DNA of 64,000 nt. Source: Methylophilaceae bacterium (lineage in GTDB: Bacteria; Pseudomonadota; Gammaproteobacteria; Burkholderiales; Methylophilaceae). Numbering within the stretch: the stretch's first letter is position 1; each line of letters opens with the position of its first letter. Made by a program: the position numbers and the translations under genes. Of this stretch, positions 9,109 through 17,521 are shown piece after piece. The notes beneath the pieces were generated by a model, which was not told the origin of the DNA, did not search any database, and was given only the letters and a program-made list of their open reading frames with translations. Location of the stretch: assembly GCA_018398995.1 (NCBI GenBank), contig CP073759.1, forward strand, positions 496,001 through 560,000. Direction: 5' to 3'.

Positions 9109-10158
9109 TTAGATAGGGTGTATGCCCAACTTTTGGAATAACTTCTGATCCGTTTCTGCTTCTGGATTACCTGTTGTGAGCAGCTTGTCACCATAAAAAA
9201 TACTATTAGCGCCTGCCATGAAACATAGTGCTTGTATACCTTCGTGCATGCTTTGACGGCCTGCCGATAAACGGACAAAGCTCTTAGGCATTACAATACG
9301 CGCAGCGGCAATGGTGCGCACAAATTCAAATGGATCTAATGCTTCTGTACCATGCAAAGGCGTACCTTCAACTTGTGTTAGCAAATTAATGGGTACACTT
9401 TCTGGCGGGCGTTCCATATTGGCAAATTGTGCCAATAAACCTGCACGCTGTTGACGTGTTTCGCCCATGCCAATAATACCGCCGCTACACACATTAATAT
9501 CCGCTTCGCGCACACTATCCAAAGTGTCTAAACGGTCTTCATAAGTGCGCGTGCTAATCACGTCACCATAATACTCTGGTGCAGTATCAAGGTTATGATT
9601 GTAGTAATCTAAGCCAGCCTCTTTCAGCTGGGTTGCCATACCCTCTTTTAACATTCCCAATGTTGCACAAGTTTCTAAACCCATGGCTTTTACTTCAGCA
9701 ATCATTTTTAACACGGGTTCTAAATCTTTTTGCTTAGGACTACGCCATGCCGCCCCCATACAGAAACGACTTGCACCACTATCTTTTGCCGCTTGTGCGG
9801 CTTTTAATACTTCTTCAATTGGCAACATTGGCTCATTCTGCACCTCTGTGTGATAGCGCGCTGCTTGAGGACAATAGCCACAATCTTCACTACATCCCCC
9901 CGTTTTAATGGATAGCAATGTACTCACTTGCACGCCATTGGCATCATGATGTTCGCGATGAACACTTTGCGCCCTAAACATTAAGTCATTAAATGGCATC
10001 TCATACAAAGCGACAATATCGTCAACAGCCCAGCGCTGTATTGTATTTCTCTGCACTTTCTTCTTTGCATCTGCTTTTTCGATTGATGATTTATTCGAAT
10101 TTAATGCATCCATGTTTATAATGGTTTCTGCAGTTTGAATTGCTGTTTCTTTAAGCAT
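9109..10158 (-). CDS. bioB: Biotin synthase
   Basis: Radical-SAM enzyme inserting sulfur into dethiobiotin. The 349-residue protein has the [4Fe-4S] motif CSEDCGYC (about residues 89-96) followed by PQAARYHT, and later [13 protein letters not shown] (about residue 185), a strongly conserved BioB stretch. There is an N-terminal extension of about 40 residues of low conservation before the core. An AAGGCG ribosome-binding site lies upstream of ATG 10158. It is first in bioB-F-H-C-D, and a promoter-like pair is visible in the 75 bp shared with the divergent comF gene. No bioA is present in the window. Confidence 0.97.
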   Translation of the reverse strand: MLKETAIQTAETIINMDALNSNKSSIEKADAKKKVQRNTIQRWAVDDIVALYEMPFNDLMFRAQSVHREHHDANGVQVSTLLSIKTGGCSEDCGYCPQAARYHTEVQNEPMLPIEEVLKAAQAAKDSGASRFCMGAAWRSPKQKDLEPVLKMIAEVKAMGLETCATLGMLKEGMATQLKEAGLDYYNHNLDTAPEYYGDVISTRTYEDRLDTLDSVREADINVCSGGIIGMGETRQQRAGLLAQFANMERPPESVPINLLTQVEGTPLHGTEALDPFEFVRTIAAARIVMPKSFVRLSAGRQSMHEGIQALCFMAGANSIFYGDKLLTTGNPEAETDQKLFQKLGIHPI

Positions 10159-10187
10159 AAGGAACGCCTTTTAAATAAATTTTTGTC

Positions 10188-10216
10188 ATACTAATCAATA
10201 AATTAATAACTGTAAA
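10188..10216 (-). promoter_or_regulatory. Candidate sigma-70 promoter of the biotin operon
   Basis: On the minus strand TTTACA (10211-10216) and TAGTAT (10188-10193) are separated by 17 bp, upstream of bioB ATG at 10158. Spacing and sequence fit a housekeeping promoter. No clear BirA- or BioR-type operator was recognised around it. Confidence 0.5.
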
Positions 10217-10233
10217 GCAATAATAAAAACAAT

Positions 10234-10941
10234 ATGAACAACTGGTTAAAATATAATCAACTGTCAAATTTTGCTCGCATAATCTCCTATGTATTCAAGC
10301 AAAAATGCACCTTGTGTAACACATCAACCAATAGCGAATTAAGCTTGTGTGAAGCCTGCATCCAAGATTTACCGCTTGCGCCAAATCCTAGCTGCCCGCA
10401 ATGTGGCCTAAGCACACAAGGTGACATTTGCGGCAAATGCCTTAAACAGCCGCCGCACTTTGATGTCACTAATGCCTTCCTGCACTATAGTTATCCTGTT
10501 GACGCATTGTTGCAACACTACAAATACAACAATGCTTTATATCTTTGCCAAACATTGGCTTCGTTATTCGCAAAAAAAGTAGAGATGCGCGAGATAGATG
10601 TCATGATTGCCATGCCTTTACATCCCAATAGAATGAAAGCACGTGGCTTCAATCAATCTTTAGAATTGGCCAAAATAATCGCCAGACAACACCATATTGC
10701 ATTAGATAGCGTTAGTTGCAAAAGAATTAAAAACATACCGCCACAAGCAAGCCTGCCATTTAAGCACCGTTTAAATAATATGAAAGATGCTTTTACATGT
10801 AGCCAATCGTTTGCTGGCCAACATGTTGCCATCATTGATGACGTGATGACTACTGGAAGTAGCCTTAATGAGCTTGCCAAAATATTGAAAAAAGCAGGTG
10901 CTCGCAAAGTGAGCTGTTATGTATTGGCTAGAGCCACTTAA
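10234..10941 (+). CDS. comF: ComF-family phosphoribosyltransferase-like protein
   Basis: The 235-residue protein has an N-terminal zinc-finger-like segment with paired cysteines (CTLC at about 26-29, CEAC at 39-42, CPQC and CGKC at about 54-70). A C-terminal type-I phosphoribosyltransferase domain ends in the PRPP loop VAIIDDVMTTGSSLNE (about residue 195). ComF proteins support DNA uptake and/or recombination steps in natural transformation; the exact biochemical role is unsettled. It diverges from bioB and is followed 41 bp later by trmL. No other competence gene is near except pilD at 44.6 kb. Confidence 0.88.
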   Translation: MNNWLKYNQLSNFARIISYVFKQKCTLCNTSTNSELSLCEACIQDLPLAPNPSCPQCGLSTQGDICGKCLKQPPHFDVTNAFLHYSYPVDALLQHYKYNNALYLCQTLASLFAKKVEMREIDVMIAMPLHPNRMKARGFNQSLELAKIIARQHHIALDSVSCKRIKNIPPQASLPFKHRLNNMKDAFTCSQSFAGQHVAIIDDVMTTGSSLNELAKILKKAGARKVSCYVLARAT

Positions 10942-10982
10942 TACATACCATACCAAGCATTCATACGGTAAAATAATGGTCT

Positions 10983-11447
10983 ATGTTTCACATCGTCTTA
11001 TTTGAGCCAGAAATTCCTCCTAATACGGGTAATATTATTCGTTTATGTGCCAATACTGGTGCGCACTTGCATCTGGTTAAACCGTTAGGATTTACCTTAG
11101 AAGACAAACAATTAAAGCGTGCCGGACTTGATTATCATGAGTTTTCTACACTGAAAGTGCATGAAAACTGGATTGCCTGCAAAGCAGCATTAGCCGGAAA
11201 AAGGTTATTTGCTATCACAACCAAAGGCAGCACGCGACATAGTGACATTGCATTTGAAGCGGACGATGTTTTTGTATTTGGCCCAGAAACGCGAGGCTTG
11301 CCCGATGAAATTCGCAATACATTCCCGCCAGAGCGTCGAGTCAGATTGCCAATGCTAGCAGAAAGCAGAAGTTTAAATTTATCAAACTCTGTAGCCATAT
11401 TACTATACGAAGCATGGCGCCAAATTGGTTTTGAAGGCGGCTTATAA
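10983..11447 (+). CDS. trmL: tRNA (cytidine/uridine(34)-2'-O)-methyltransferase
   Basis: SPOUT-family methyltransferase acting on the wobble ribose of certain tRNA-Leu species. The 154-residue length is exactly typical of TrmL/YibK. Motifs: [20 protein letters not shown] at the N-terminus, FGPETRGLP (about residue 99) and the knot region [19 protein letters not shown] near the C-terminus. It ends 4 bp from the convergent gpsA stop. comF, trmL and gpsA are often neighbours in Betaproteobacteria. Confidence 0.95.
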   Translation: MFHIVLFEPEIPPNTGNIIRLCANTGAHLHLVKPLGFTLEDKQLKRAGLDYHEFSTLKVHENWIACKAALAGKRLFAITTKGSTRHSDIAFEADDVFVFGPETRGLPDEIRNTFPPERRVRLPMLAESRSLNLSNSVAILLYEAWRQIGFEGGL

Positions 11448-11451
11448 CGCC

Positions 11452-12444
11452 TTAGATAGCCTCAGATTTTTGTTCACGACCCAATAAATCCATCACCGCT
11501 GCTTTTGCAGACTTGCCTGCCGATAAGGCTTGATTTACTTCATCAGTAATTGGCATATCAACACCAATTTTCTCAGCACGTCGCATCACTTCACGAGCAG
11601 TACTTACGCCTTCAGCAACATGCCCCAACCCACTCAACACCTCTTCTAAGGATTTACCTGAAGCTAACTGTAAACCAACTTCTCTATTACGGGAGTATTG
11701 TCCAGTACAAGTTAATATCAGATCACCAACGCCAGCTAATCCCATAAAAGTTTCAGATTTTGCGCCTAAGGCAACTCCAAAACGGGTAATTTCTGCCAAA
11801 CCCCTTGTTATCATTGCAGCACGGGCGTTATTTCCAAACCCCATACCATCAGAAATACCAGCTGCAATCGCCATCACATTTTTAACCGCCCCACCCACTG
11901 AAACACCAATGACATCGGCACTGTTATAAACGCGCAAACTGCCACCGTGCAATAATTTAGAAGCTTCTAATGCAAAAACAGAATCATTAGCTGCCAATGT
12001 CACTGCTGTTGGCAACCCTCGCACCAATTCTGCTGCAAAACTAGGGCCAGACAACACGCCCCAATGTTGACGCATACCAAGCTCATCGAGGGCCACTTCG
12101 TGTGGCAATAATGCAGAAACAGGCTCTAAGCCCTTATGCGCCCATATCAAAGGTTGTTGAGATCCCAACGCTTTGAGATCTTTTAACAAAGCACGGAAAC
12201 CTGCCGTTGGCACCACCGATACAATCAAATCCGCGTATTGAATCGCTTGCGCTAGATTATCTTCAACATCCAAATGCTCATTGAAGGCAAAATCGCCTAG
12301 ATATAGTGGATTTGCACGTGCCTTACGCATGCCAGATACATGTCCGGCATTGCGACCCCATAAACTGACTTTGTGCTGATGACTAATGTGAATGGCTAGC
12401 GCTGTACCCCATGCACCTGCGCCTAAAACGGCTATTTTTTTCAC
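11452..12444 (-). CDS. gpsA: Glycerol-3-phosphate dehydrogenase [NAD(P)+]
   Basis: Reduces dihydroxyacetone phosphate to sn-glycerol 3-phosphate for phospholipid synthesis. The protein begins VKKIAVLGAGAWGTALA with the Rossmann GxGxxG motif, and has the catalytic-region VGGAVKNVMAIAAGISDG and the NNARAAMITRGLAE motif, then GLAGVGDLILTCT. The GTG at 12444 is chosen because GGGGG lies about 9 bp upstream of it and it overlaps the upstream stop by 1 bp (TAGTG). The in-frame TTG at 12456 coincides with that Shine-Dalgarno sequence. Length 330 residues fits the family. Confidence 0.96.
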   Translation of the reverse strand: MKKIAVLGAGAWGTALAIHISHQHKVSLWGRNAGHVSGMRKARANPLYLGDFAFNEHLDVEDNLAQAIQYADLIVSVVPTAGFRALLKDLKALGSQQPLIWAHKGLEPVSALLPHEVALDELGMRQHWGVLSGPSFAAELVRGLPTAVTLAANDSVFALEASKLLHGGSLRVYNSADVIGVSVGGAVKNVMAIAAGISDGMGFGNNARAAMITRGLAEITRFGVALGAKSETFMGLAGVGDLILTCTGQYSRNREVGLQLASGKSLEEVLSGLGHVAEGVSTAREVMRRAEKIGVDMPITDEVNQALSAGKSAKAAVMDLLGREQKSEAI

Positions 12445-12932
12445 TAAAACCCCCAAATAGCACTGCGTTGGATATACCCAACGATACCATCGCGATGCTT
12501 TACTTTAACCCAACTCTTGCTCACTTCTGGGGACGCCAATTCAAGTATCACTTGTTTTTCTACCATTGCAAGCAGTTTAGCATCAGGGCTTTCTGTTTCT
12601 TTAATTTCAGCATCACTTACCACCAGTACGGTGCGCTTCACATCCAAATCTTTTGCCTCTACCCAGGTCAATCCACCACGTTGATCGCGCACTTTGACCC
12701 ATGCGCCAAGATTAACAATCACTTCTACTGGATAACCTTGCCCCATAATATAAATTTTACTCGCTTCCACCGAGGGCGCATCATAACCAATTGCTTTTAC
12801 GGGAGAAATTGACCTAAAATCTGCCGCTTGCACGGGTACAGACAAACAAAAAGAAAAACCCAAGCTCAGCAACAATAGGCTTGGGTTTATCTTTAATGAA
12901 AGCATGTTGAATTTAGAAAATAATGATTTCAT
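12444..12932 (-). CDS. Secreted SH3b-domain protein
   Basis: The 162-residue protein has a signal peptide (hydrophobic stretch around SLLLLSLGFSFCLSVPVQA, cleavage likely after AQA or VQA near residue 36). Two bacterial SH3-like units follow: the first contains GYPVEVIVNLGAWVKVRDQRG and the second contains WVKVKHRDGIVGYIQ. Such periplasmic SH3b proteins probably bind peptidoglycan or protein partners; no enzymatic domain is seen. An AGAAGG site upstream supports ATG 12932. It lies between secB and gpsA, a conserved arrangement in Betaproteobacteria, and overlaps gpsA by one base. Confidence 0.8.
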   Translation of the reverse strand: MKSLFSKFNMLSLKINPSLLLLSLGFSFCLSVPVQAADFRSISPVKAIGYDAPSVEASKIYIMGQGYPVEVIVNLGAWVKVRDQRGGLTWVEAKDLDVKRTVLVVSDAEIKETESPDAKLLAMVEKQVILELASPEVSKSWVKVKHRDGIVGYIQRSAIWGF

Positions 12933-12951
12933 GAATTCAGCCTTCTATCTG

Positions 12952-13455
12952 TTAACTTGGTGTTTGAGATGCGTTTTGTTCCATTTTTTGTTGCGCATAT
13001 AATGCTTCGAAATTGATTGGGTTTAATAGCACTGGCATAAAGCCTGCTCTGGTTACCATATCAGACACTGCTTCTCTTGCATAAGGGAACAAGATATTTG
13101 GACAAGTAATAGCCAATACCACCTCTAAATTCTCATCAGGTATGCCACGAATTGCAAAAACACCTGCTTGTGTCGCCTCGACCAAAAAGGCTGTCGTCTC
13201 TTCTACTTTGGCTGTTACTGTTACTTTAATTGCTACTTCAAAAATACCATCCTCTAATCGGGTGGCGCTATTACCAAGTTCAACATTCACTTGCGGCGCT
13301 GTTCTATTAGTGAAAATTTGCGGTGCGTTAGGCACTTCAATGGAAGCGTCTTTTACATATAACTTTTCAATTGCAAAGCCTGGTTGTGTATTTTGACCAG
13401 CTTCTGCGGTTTCTTGCTCAGTCTTATTTTCTGTTGCTTGGTTATCTTTTGCCAT
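12952..13455 (-). CDS. secB: Protein-export chaperone SecB
   Basis: Cytoplasmic tetrameric chaperone that keeps preproteins unfolded and hands them to SecA. The 167-residue protein has a polar Q/E-rich N-terminal segment, then FAIEKLYVKDASIEVPNAP, a central FEVAIKVTVTAK strand, and the family signature CPNILFPYAREAVSDMVTRAGF (positions ~115-136). An AGGAAA Shine-Dalgarno precedes ATG 13455. It lies downstream of grxC, as often in beta- and gammaproteobacteria, and ends 19 bp before the SH3 gene. Confidence 0.96.
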   Translation of the reverse strand: MAKDNQATENKTEQETAEAGQNTQPGFAIEKLYVKDASIEVPNAPQIFTNRTAPQVNVELGNSATRLEDGIFEVAIKVTVTAKVEETTAFLVEATQAGVFAIRGIPDENLEVVLAITCPNILFPYAREAVSDMVTRAGFMPVLLNPINFEALYAQQKMEQNASQTPS

Positions 13456-13542
13456 TTAAATTTCCTATTGTTTGTTCATTGATTAAAGCTTGTTGCGTTG
13501 CTAACACATTATTTTAACTTTTTATAGCGCTTTAATCACCTA

Positions 13543-13564
13543 AATATTGCGCAAGCGCAATATT
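13543..13564. repeat. Perfect intergenic palindrome between grxC and secB
   Basis: AATATTGCGC-AA-GCGCAATATT is a perfect 10-bp inverted repeat with a 2-bp centre (in RNA, a 9-bp stem with a 4-nt loop). It lies 22 bp past the grxC stop and about 88 bp before secB. There is no convincing U-tract, so it could be a weak terminator, a processing hairpin or a protein-binding site. Confidence 0.6.
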
Positions 13565-13586
13565 GCTTAATTTGCGCTGCATTATT

Positions 13587-13853
13587 TTACTCAGCTTCTT
13601 TAGCCAATAAAGGCTCTAGTTCACCGGCTAAATCTAGGGCACGCAAATCATCAAATCCACCGACATGCTGTGCATTAATATAAATTTGCGGCACTGTGCG
13701 ACGACCCGTTTTTTCCATCATTTGCATGCGTAAATCTGGGTCCTCATCAATGCGTATCTTATTAATTTCTGTCACGCCTTTACTTGCCAACAACCGCTCC
13801 GCATTAACGCAATAAGGGCAATAGGCAGTTGTATACATCACTATATTTGCCAT
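13587..13853 (-). CDS. grxC: Glutaredoxin 3
   Basis: Small dithiol glutaredoxin that reduces protein disulfides with glutathione. The 88-residue protein starts MANIVMYTTAYCPYCVNAE with the CPYC active site, then TVPQIYINAQHVGGFDDL (the cis-Pro TVP loop and GG-D glutathione site). It overlaps the upstream rhodanese gene by one base (TAATG). The order rhodanese-grxC-secB-gpsA is conserved in many proteobacteria. Confidence 0.96.
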   Translation of the reverse strand: MANIVMYTTAYCPYCVNAERLLASKGVTEINKIRIDEDPDLRMQMMEKTGRRTVPQIYINAQHVGGFDDLRALDLAGELEPLLAKEAE

Positions 13854-14269
13854 TATTCATCCTTTACCAAAGGCATTTTTGCCTCTATCCATTTATCTAA
13901 GCCACCTTGCAAACTATAGACTTGTGTAAATTGATTAGCTGTCAATATTTTGCACGCAGCATTCGAACGCACACCGCGCTGACAGACGACTAGCACAGCC
14001 TTAGTCTTTTGTTTGGCAAGCTCCTGAATACGCTCCTCTAATTTTGCCAGAGGCATGTGCTTTGCGCCTTGAATGTGACCTTCCGCAAACTCAGTTTCAT
14101 CCCTCACATCTAAAATAAAAAGTCTTGCTCGATTCATCAGGAGTACAGCTTCCGATGGTGAAATAGCAGACACACCAGCATTTGATCCAGCCAGTAAAGG
14201 CCATATAAGCGCTAACCCAGACGCGCATGCAAGAACAACATAAATTGCATTATCAATAATAAATTCCAC
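13853..14269 (-). CDS. Membrane-anchored rhodanese-like protein
   Basis: The 138-residue protein has one N-terminal membrane segment (about residues 8-27, AIYVVLACASGLALIWPLLA) and one rhodanese domain. The active-site loop is VVCQRGVRSNAA with the catalytic cysteine at about residue 98, and it has the LDVRDETEFAEGHIQGA start motif. It probably transfers sulfane sulfur or handles cysteine persulfides at the membrane; the true substrate is unknown. It resembles the YibN group that precedes grxC-secB, and it is divergent from gpmI across 171 bp. Confidence 0.9.
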   Translation of the reverse strand: MEFIIDNAIYVVLACASGLALIWPLLAGSNAGVSAISPSEAVLLMNRARLFILDVRDETEFAEGHIQGAKHMPLAKLEERIQELAKQKTKAVLVVCQRGVRSNAACKILTANQFTQVYSLQGGLDKWIEAKMPLVKDE

Positions 14270-14440
14270 TGTATTTCTTTACACTTTCTGTTTAAAGTTA
14301 AACTGTTATCTGCGCCCTAAGCCTTCATAATGCAAAGGATATTAAAAGCCTTACAAAGAAGTTTCTTGACGATTGTCTTTTTTTTACATAAGCAATGATT
14401 ATAATGTAACAACTTCTATGCTTCATGTGAAATATTAAAT

Positions 14441-15991
14441 ATGTCTACCACACCCGTAATTTTACTTATTTTGGATGGCTTTGGTTATCGAGAAGAAAGC
14501 CAAGATAATGCCATATCACTCGCTAACACGCCCAATTTAGATAGGCTTAAGCGCGATTATCCCAATACCTTGATTAATGCTTCTGAACATTATGTTGGCC
14601 TACCAGATGGGCAAATGGGCAATTCTGAAGTGGGGCATTTAAATATTGGTGCAGGGCGGGTTGTTTTTCAAGACTTTGAAAGGATTAATAATAGTATTAA
14701 AACGGGTGATTTTTTTGCAATACCTGCTTTAATTGAAGCAATGTCATCATTAAAAGAAAAAAACAAAGCGCTTCATATCTTTGGCTTACTTTCTGATGGC
14801 GGCGTGCATAGTCATCAAGAACATATTTATGCCATATTAGAAATGGCGGCCAAACAAGGGCTCAAGCAGGTTTATGTTCACTTATTCTTAGATGGTCGCG
14901 ACACCCCTCCTGTGAGCGCAAAAGCCTATATTGAAGCACTGGAAGCAAGAATAACTTCACTGGGTGTTGGCCAAATTGCGAGTGTTTGCGGTCGGTTTTA
15001 TGCAATGGATAGAGATAAACGCTGGGAACGTATTGAACCCGCTTTTAATATGATAGTGGAAGGAGAAGCGTCATTGTCTGCAACCAGTGCAACGCAAGCA
15101 TTAGAAAATGCCTATGCCCGAAAAGAAACGGATGAGTTTGTCCAATGTACTGTTATCCAGCAACTCGGAGAAAAGCCAATTAAGTTAGCAGATGGCGACA
15201 GTGTCATTTTTATGAATTTCCGTGGCGACCGTGCCAGAGAAATAACAGATGCAATCCTTAACACACGATTTGATGGCTTTACGCGCAAACGCGTACCTCA
15301 GCTATCGCATTTCTTTACATTGACCCAGCACGATCAAAATCAGAAAAAAGCAACGCCAATTTTTGCACCCTTCACCGTTAAAAACACATTTGGCGAACAC
15401 TTGCAAAACTTGGGATTAACCCAACTGCGCATTGCTGAAACGGAAAAATACCCACATGTCACTTTCTTTTTTAATGGTGGTGAAGAAGCGATATTTAATG
15501 GTGAAGATAGAATCTTAGTCCCTTCTCCCAAAGTAGCTACCTATGACTTGCAACCAGAGATGAGCGCTTATGAAATGACGGACAAGCTGATAGCAGCAAT
15601 TCAAGCGCGAAAATATGATGCCATTGTTTGTAATTATGCCAATTGCGATATGGTTGGCCATACAGGTAGTTTGGAGGCTGCTATTAAAGCCGTTGAGGCC
15701 CTGGATAGCTGCATCGGTCGCGTGGTTGAAGCGATGCAAGCCATTGGTGGAGAAGTCGTTATTACGGCGGATCACGGCAATGCAGAGCTGATGCGTGACT
15801 ATCAAAATAATCAGCCACATACGCAACATACTACTAACTTAGTACCGATGATTTATGTAGGCCGATCGGCTAGATTGTCGCAAGATGGTGCTTTGTCTGA
15901 TCTAGCACCCACACTACTTACTATCATGGGCGTTACACAACCAGTAGAAATGACAGGCAAAAATTTAATTTCCTTTACCGCTCTTACTTAA
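14441..15991 (+). CDS. gpmI: 2,3-bisphosphoglycerate-independent phosphoglycerate mutase
   Basis: Manganese-dependent interconversion of 3- and 2-phosphoglycerate in glycolysis/gluconeogenesis. The 516-residue protein has LLILDGFGYRE (metal Asp), MGNSEVGHLNIGAGR (phosphorylated Ser), DGRDTPP, FYAMDRDKRWER, and metal ligands in NCDMVGHTG and TADHGNAE. All are present, so it looks active. It shares one base with envC (TAATG). A TATAAT sequence lies about 40 bp upstream, but no good -35 was found. Confidence 0.97.
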   Translation: MSTTPVILLILDGFGYREESQDNAISLANTPNLDRLKRDYPNTLINASEHYVGLPDGQMGNSEVGHLNIGAGRVVFQDFERINNSIKTGDFFAIPALIEAMSSLKEKNKALHIFGLLSDGGVHSHQEHIYAILEMAAKQGLKQVYVHLFLDGRDTPPVSAKAYIEALEARITSLGVGQIASVCGRFYAMDRDKRWERIEPAFNMIVEGEASLSATSATQALENAYARKETDEFVQCTVIQQLGEKPIKLADGDSVIFMNFRGDRAREITDAILNTRFDGFTRKRVPQLSHFFTLTQHDQNQKKATPIFAPFTVKNTFGEHLQNLGLTQLRIAETEKYPHVTFFFNGGEEAIFNGEDRILVPSPKVATYDLQPEMSAYEMTDKLIAAIQARKYDAIVCNYANCDMVGHTGSLEAAIKAVEALDSCIGRVVEAMQAIGGEVVITADHGNAELMRDYQNNQPHTQHTTNLVPMIYVGRSARLSQDGALSDLAPTLLTIMGVTQPVEMTGKNLISFTALT

Positions 15992-17226
15992 TGGCTCAGG
16001 CTTGTCTACTACACCAACGACTTTTTGGCTCCAGAATAGCCTGGCTCGGCATACTTATCTTTGTGGCTCATGCTAACTCTGGCTTTGCAGCCGACAACGT
16101 AGATGCTGCAAAAAAAGATATTAGCGGCATTCAAGAAAAAATTAATTCAATTAAACAAAAACTCAACAAAACAAAAAAAGAACAATATGACGTTAGGGAT
16201 GCATTAAAAAAATCCGAAACTGCGATAAGCCTTGCCAACAAATCCTTATATAACATCAGAAAACAACAACATCTGAATGAAAATAAGCTGAACGAACTCA
16301 AAAAGCAATCGCTTAGCATCAGTGAAAAACTGGCACAACAACAAAAGCAATTAAGCAAATTACTTTACCAACGCTATACTATTGGCAATCAAAGTTACTC
16401 TCAGTTGATTTTACAGAGTAAAAATCCAAGTACAATCTCGCGCAATCTCAAATATCAATCATATATTACTAAAGCGCATACCAAGCTGATTCATGATATG
16501 CAAAGCAGCTTGGATAAGGTTAAGCAACTGGATAAAGAAGCCACAGATGCCTTGCAAGAAATAGCTCAGCTAAAAGCGCAGCAGGAGAAGACGCGAGAGA
16601 CTCTAGAAAATCAGAAAACTGAAAAAGCATTGGTATTAAAAAAACTGTCAAAAGAGATTAGTGCGCAACAAGGAGAAATGAGCAAGCTAAAACGTGATGA
16701 AAAGCGGCTCACTCAACTTGTTGCCAAATTGACAGCACGTCCAAAAGTAGCGCGTCCAAAGCAAGAAGAAAAAACCAATGTTGTAGCAACCAATCAGGCA
16801 GTCCCTGACAATCGATATGCTGGCAAAAGCTTCTCCCTACTAAAAGGAAAGCTAAAACTGCCGGTAAAAGGTGAAGTAACCAACCGCTTTGGTCGAGAAA
16901 GGCAAGACGGCGGACTATCATGGAAGGGCTTATTTATTCGTGCTGAGGAAGGTGCGCCAGTCAAATCTGTTGCAAGCGGCCGGGTAGTATTTGCTGAATG
17001 GATGCGCGGCTTTGGCAACTTAATTATTGTTGACCATGGCAGTGGCTATATGAGCTTATATGGCAATAATCAAACCATATTAAAAGCGGTAGGAGAGGAT
17101 ATAGAAGGTGGCGACACCATAGCTGCGGTTGGTAATACCGGCGGCAATAAAAGTTATGGTTTATATTACGAGTTACGTAAAAAAAGTGTGCCTTTTGACC
17201 CGTTGGTTTGGAGCTCTTTGCGCTAG
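15991..17226 (+). CDS. envC: EnvC-type murein hydrolase activator
   Basis: Periplasmic divisome protein that activates amidases at the septum. The 411-residue product has an N-terminal signal (cleavage near HANSGFA-AD), a long Lys/Gln/Glu-rich coiled coil (about residues 40-250), and a C-terminal LytM (M23) domain. The zinc ligands expected in an active LytM enzyme are missing: the usual HxH near the end reads GLYYEL, and the first His/Asp motif is replaced (SWKGLFI). This is the degenerate condition expected of an EnvC activator rather than a hydrolase. The overlap with gpmI repeats the gpmI-envC pairing of E. coli. Confidence 0.92.
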   Translation: MAQACLLHQRLFGSRIAWLGILIFVAHANSGFAADNVDAAKKDISGIQEKINSIKQKLNKTKKEQYDVRDALKKSETAISLANKSLYNIRKQQHLNENKLNELKKQSLSISEKLAQQQKQLSKLLYQRYTIGNQSYSQLILQSKNPSTISRNLKYQSYITKAHTKLIHDMQSSLDKVKQLDKEATDALQEIAQLKAQQEKTRETLENQKTEKALVLKKLSKEISAQQGEMSKLKRDEKRLTQLVAKLTARPKVARPKQEEKTNVVATNQAVPDNRYAGKSFSLLKGKLKLPVKGEVTNRFGRERQDGGLSWKGLFIRAEEGAPVKSVASGRVVFAEWMRGFGNLIIVDHGSGYMSLYGNNQTILKAVGEDIEGGDTIAAVGNTGGNKSYGLYYELRKKSVPFDPLVWSSLR

Positions 17227-17250
17227 CATAGACTATACTTATGGCAGAAA

Positions 17251-17275
17251 AAAACGCACCAGAAGGTGCGTTTTT
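17251..17275 (+). terminator. Rho-independent terminator after gpmI-envC
   Basis: AAAACGCACC-AGAA-GGTGCGTTTTT forms a 10-bp stem with a 4-nt loop and a T run, 25 bp after the envC stop. The A-rich left flank makes it bidirectional, so it may also end the convergent lipoprotein gene at 17297. Confidence 0.9.
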
Positions 17276-17296
17276 AGTAACAATTATTCTTGCTTT

Positions 17297-17521
17297 TTAT
17301 TCTCTAGTTTCACCAGGAATACGCTCATCATCTGTTGGCACATAACCACCTGGCTCGTTAGAAGCAGGCGCTTCAGCTGATTCTTCAGTTGCAGCCGATT
17401 CAGTTGCCATTTCTTCAGTTGCCATTTCGTCTACAGGCGCTTCCGCTTCTTTTTCTGCACAGGCTGCCAATAAGAAACCTGCCAATAAAGCAGGAACTAA
17501 TAATTTATATGTTACTTTCAT
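17297..17521 (-). CDS. Small acidic lipoprotein of unknown function
   Basis: A 74-residue product beginning MKVTYKLLVPALLAGFLLAAC, a clear lipoprotein signal with lipobox LAAC. The mature part is short, acidic and Ala/Glu/Ser-rich, with loosely repeated EEMATE and ATEESAEAP units, and ends PTDDERIPGETRE. GGGAGAA precedes ATG 17521; a longer in-frame start at 17593 puts residues before a perfect signal peptide and was rejected. No enzymatic domain. It is likely a disordered envelope lipoprotein; function unknown. Confidence 0.75.
   Translation of the reverse strand: MKVTYKLLVPALLAGFLLAACAEKEAEAPVDEMATEEMATESAATEESAEAPASNEPGGYVPTDDERIPGETRE

Noticed and set aside
15991-17226. EnvC-like protein as an active M23 endopeptidase
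   Set aside because: The HxH and first His/Asp zinc ligands are replaced, so an activator role is more likely.
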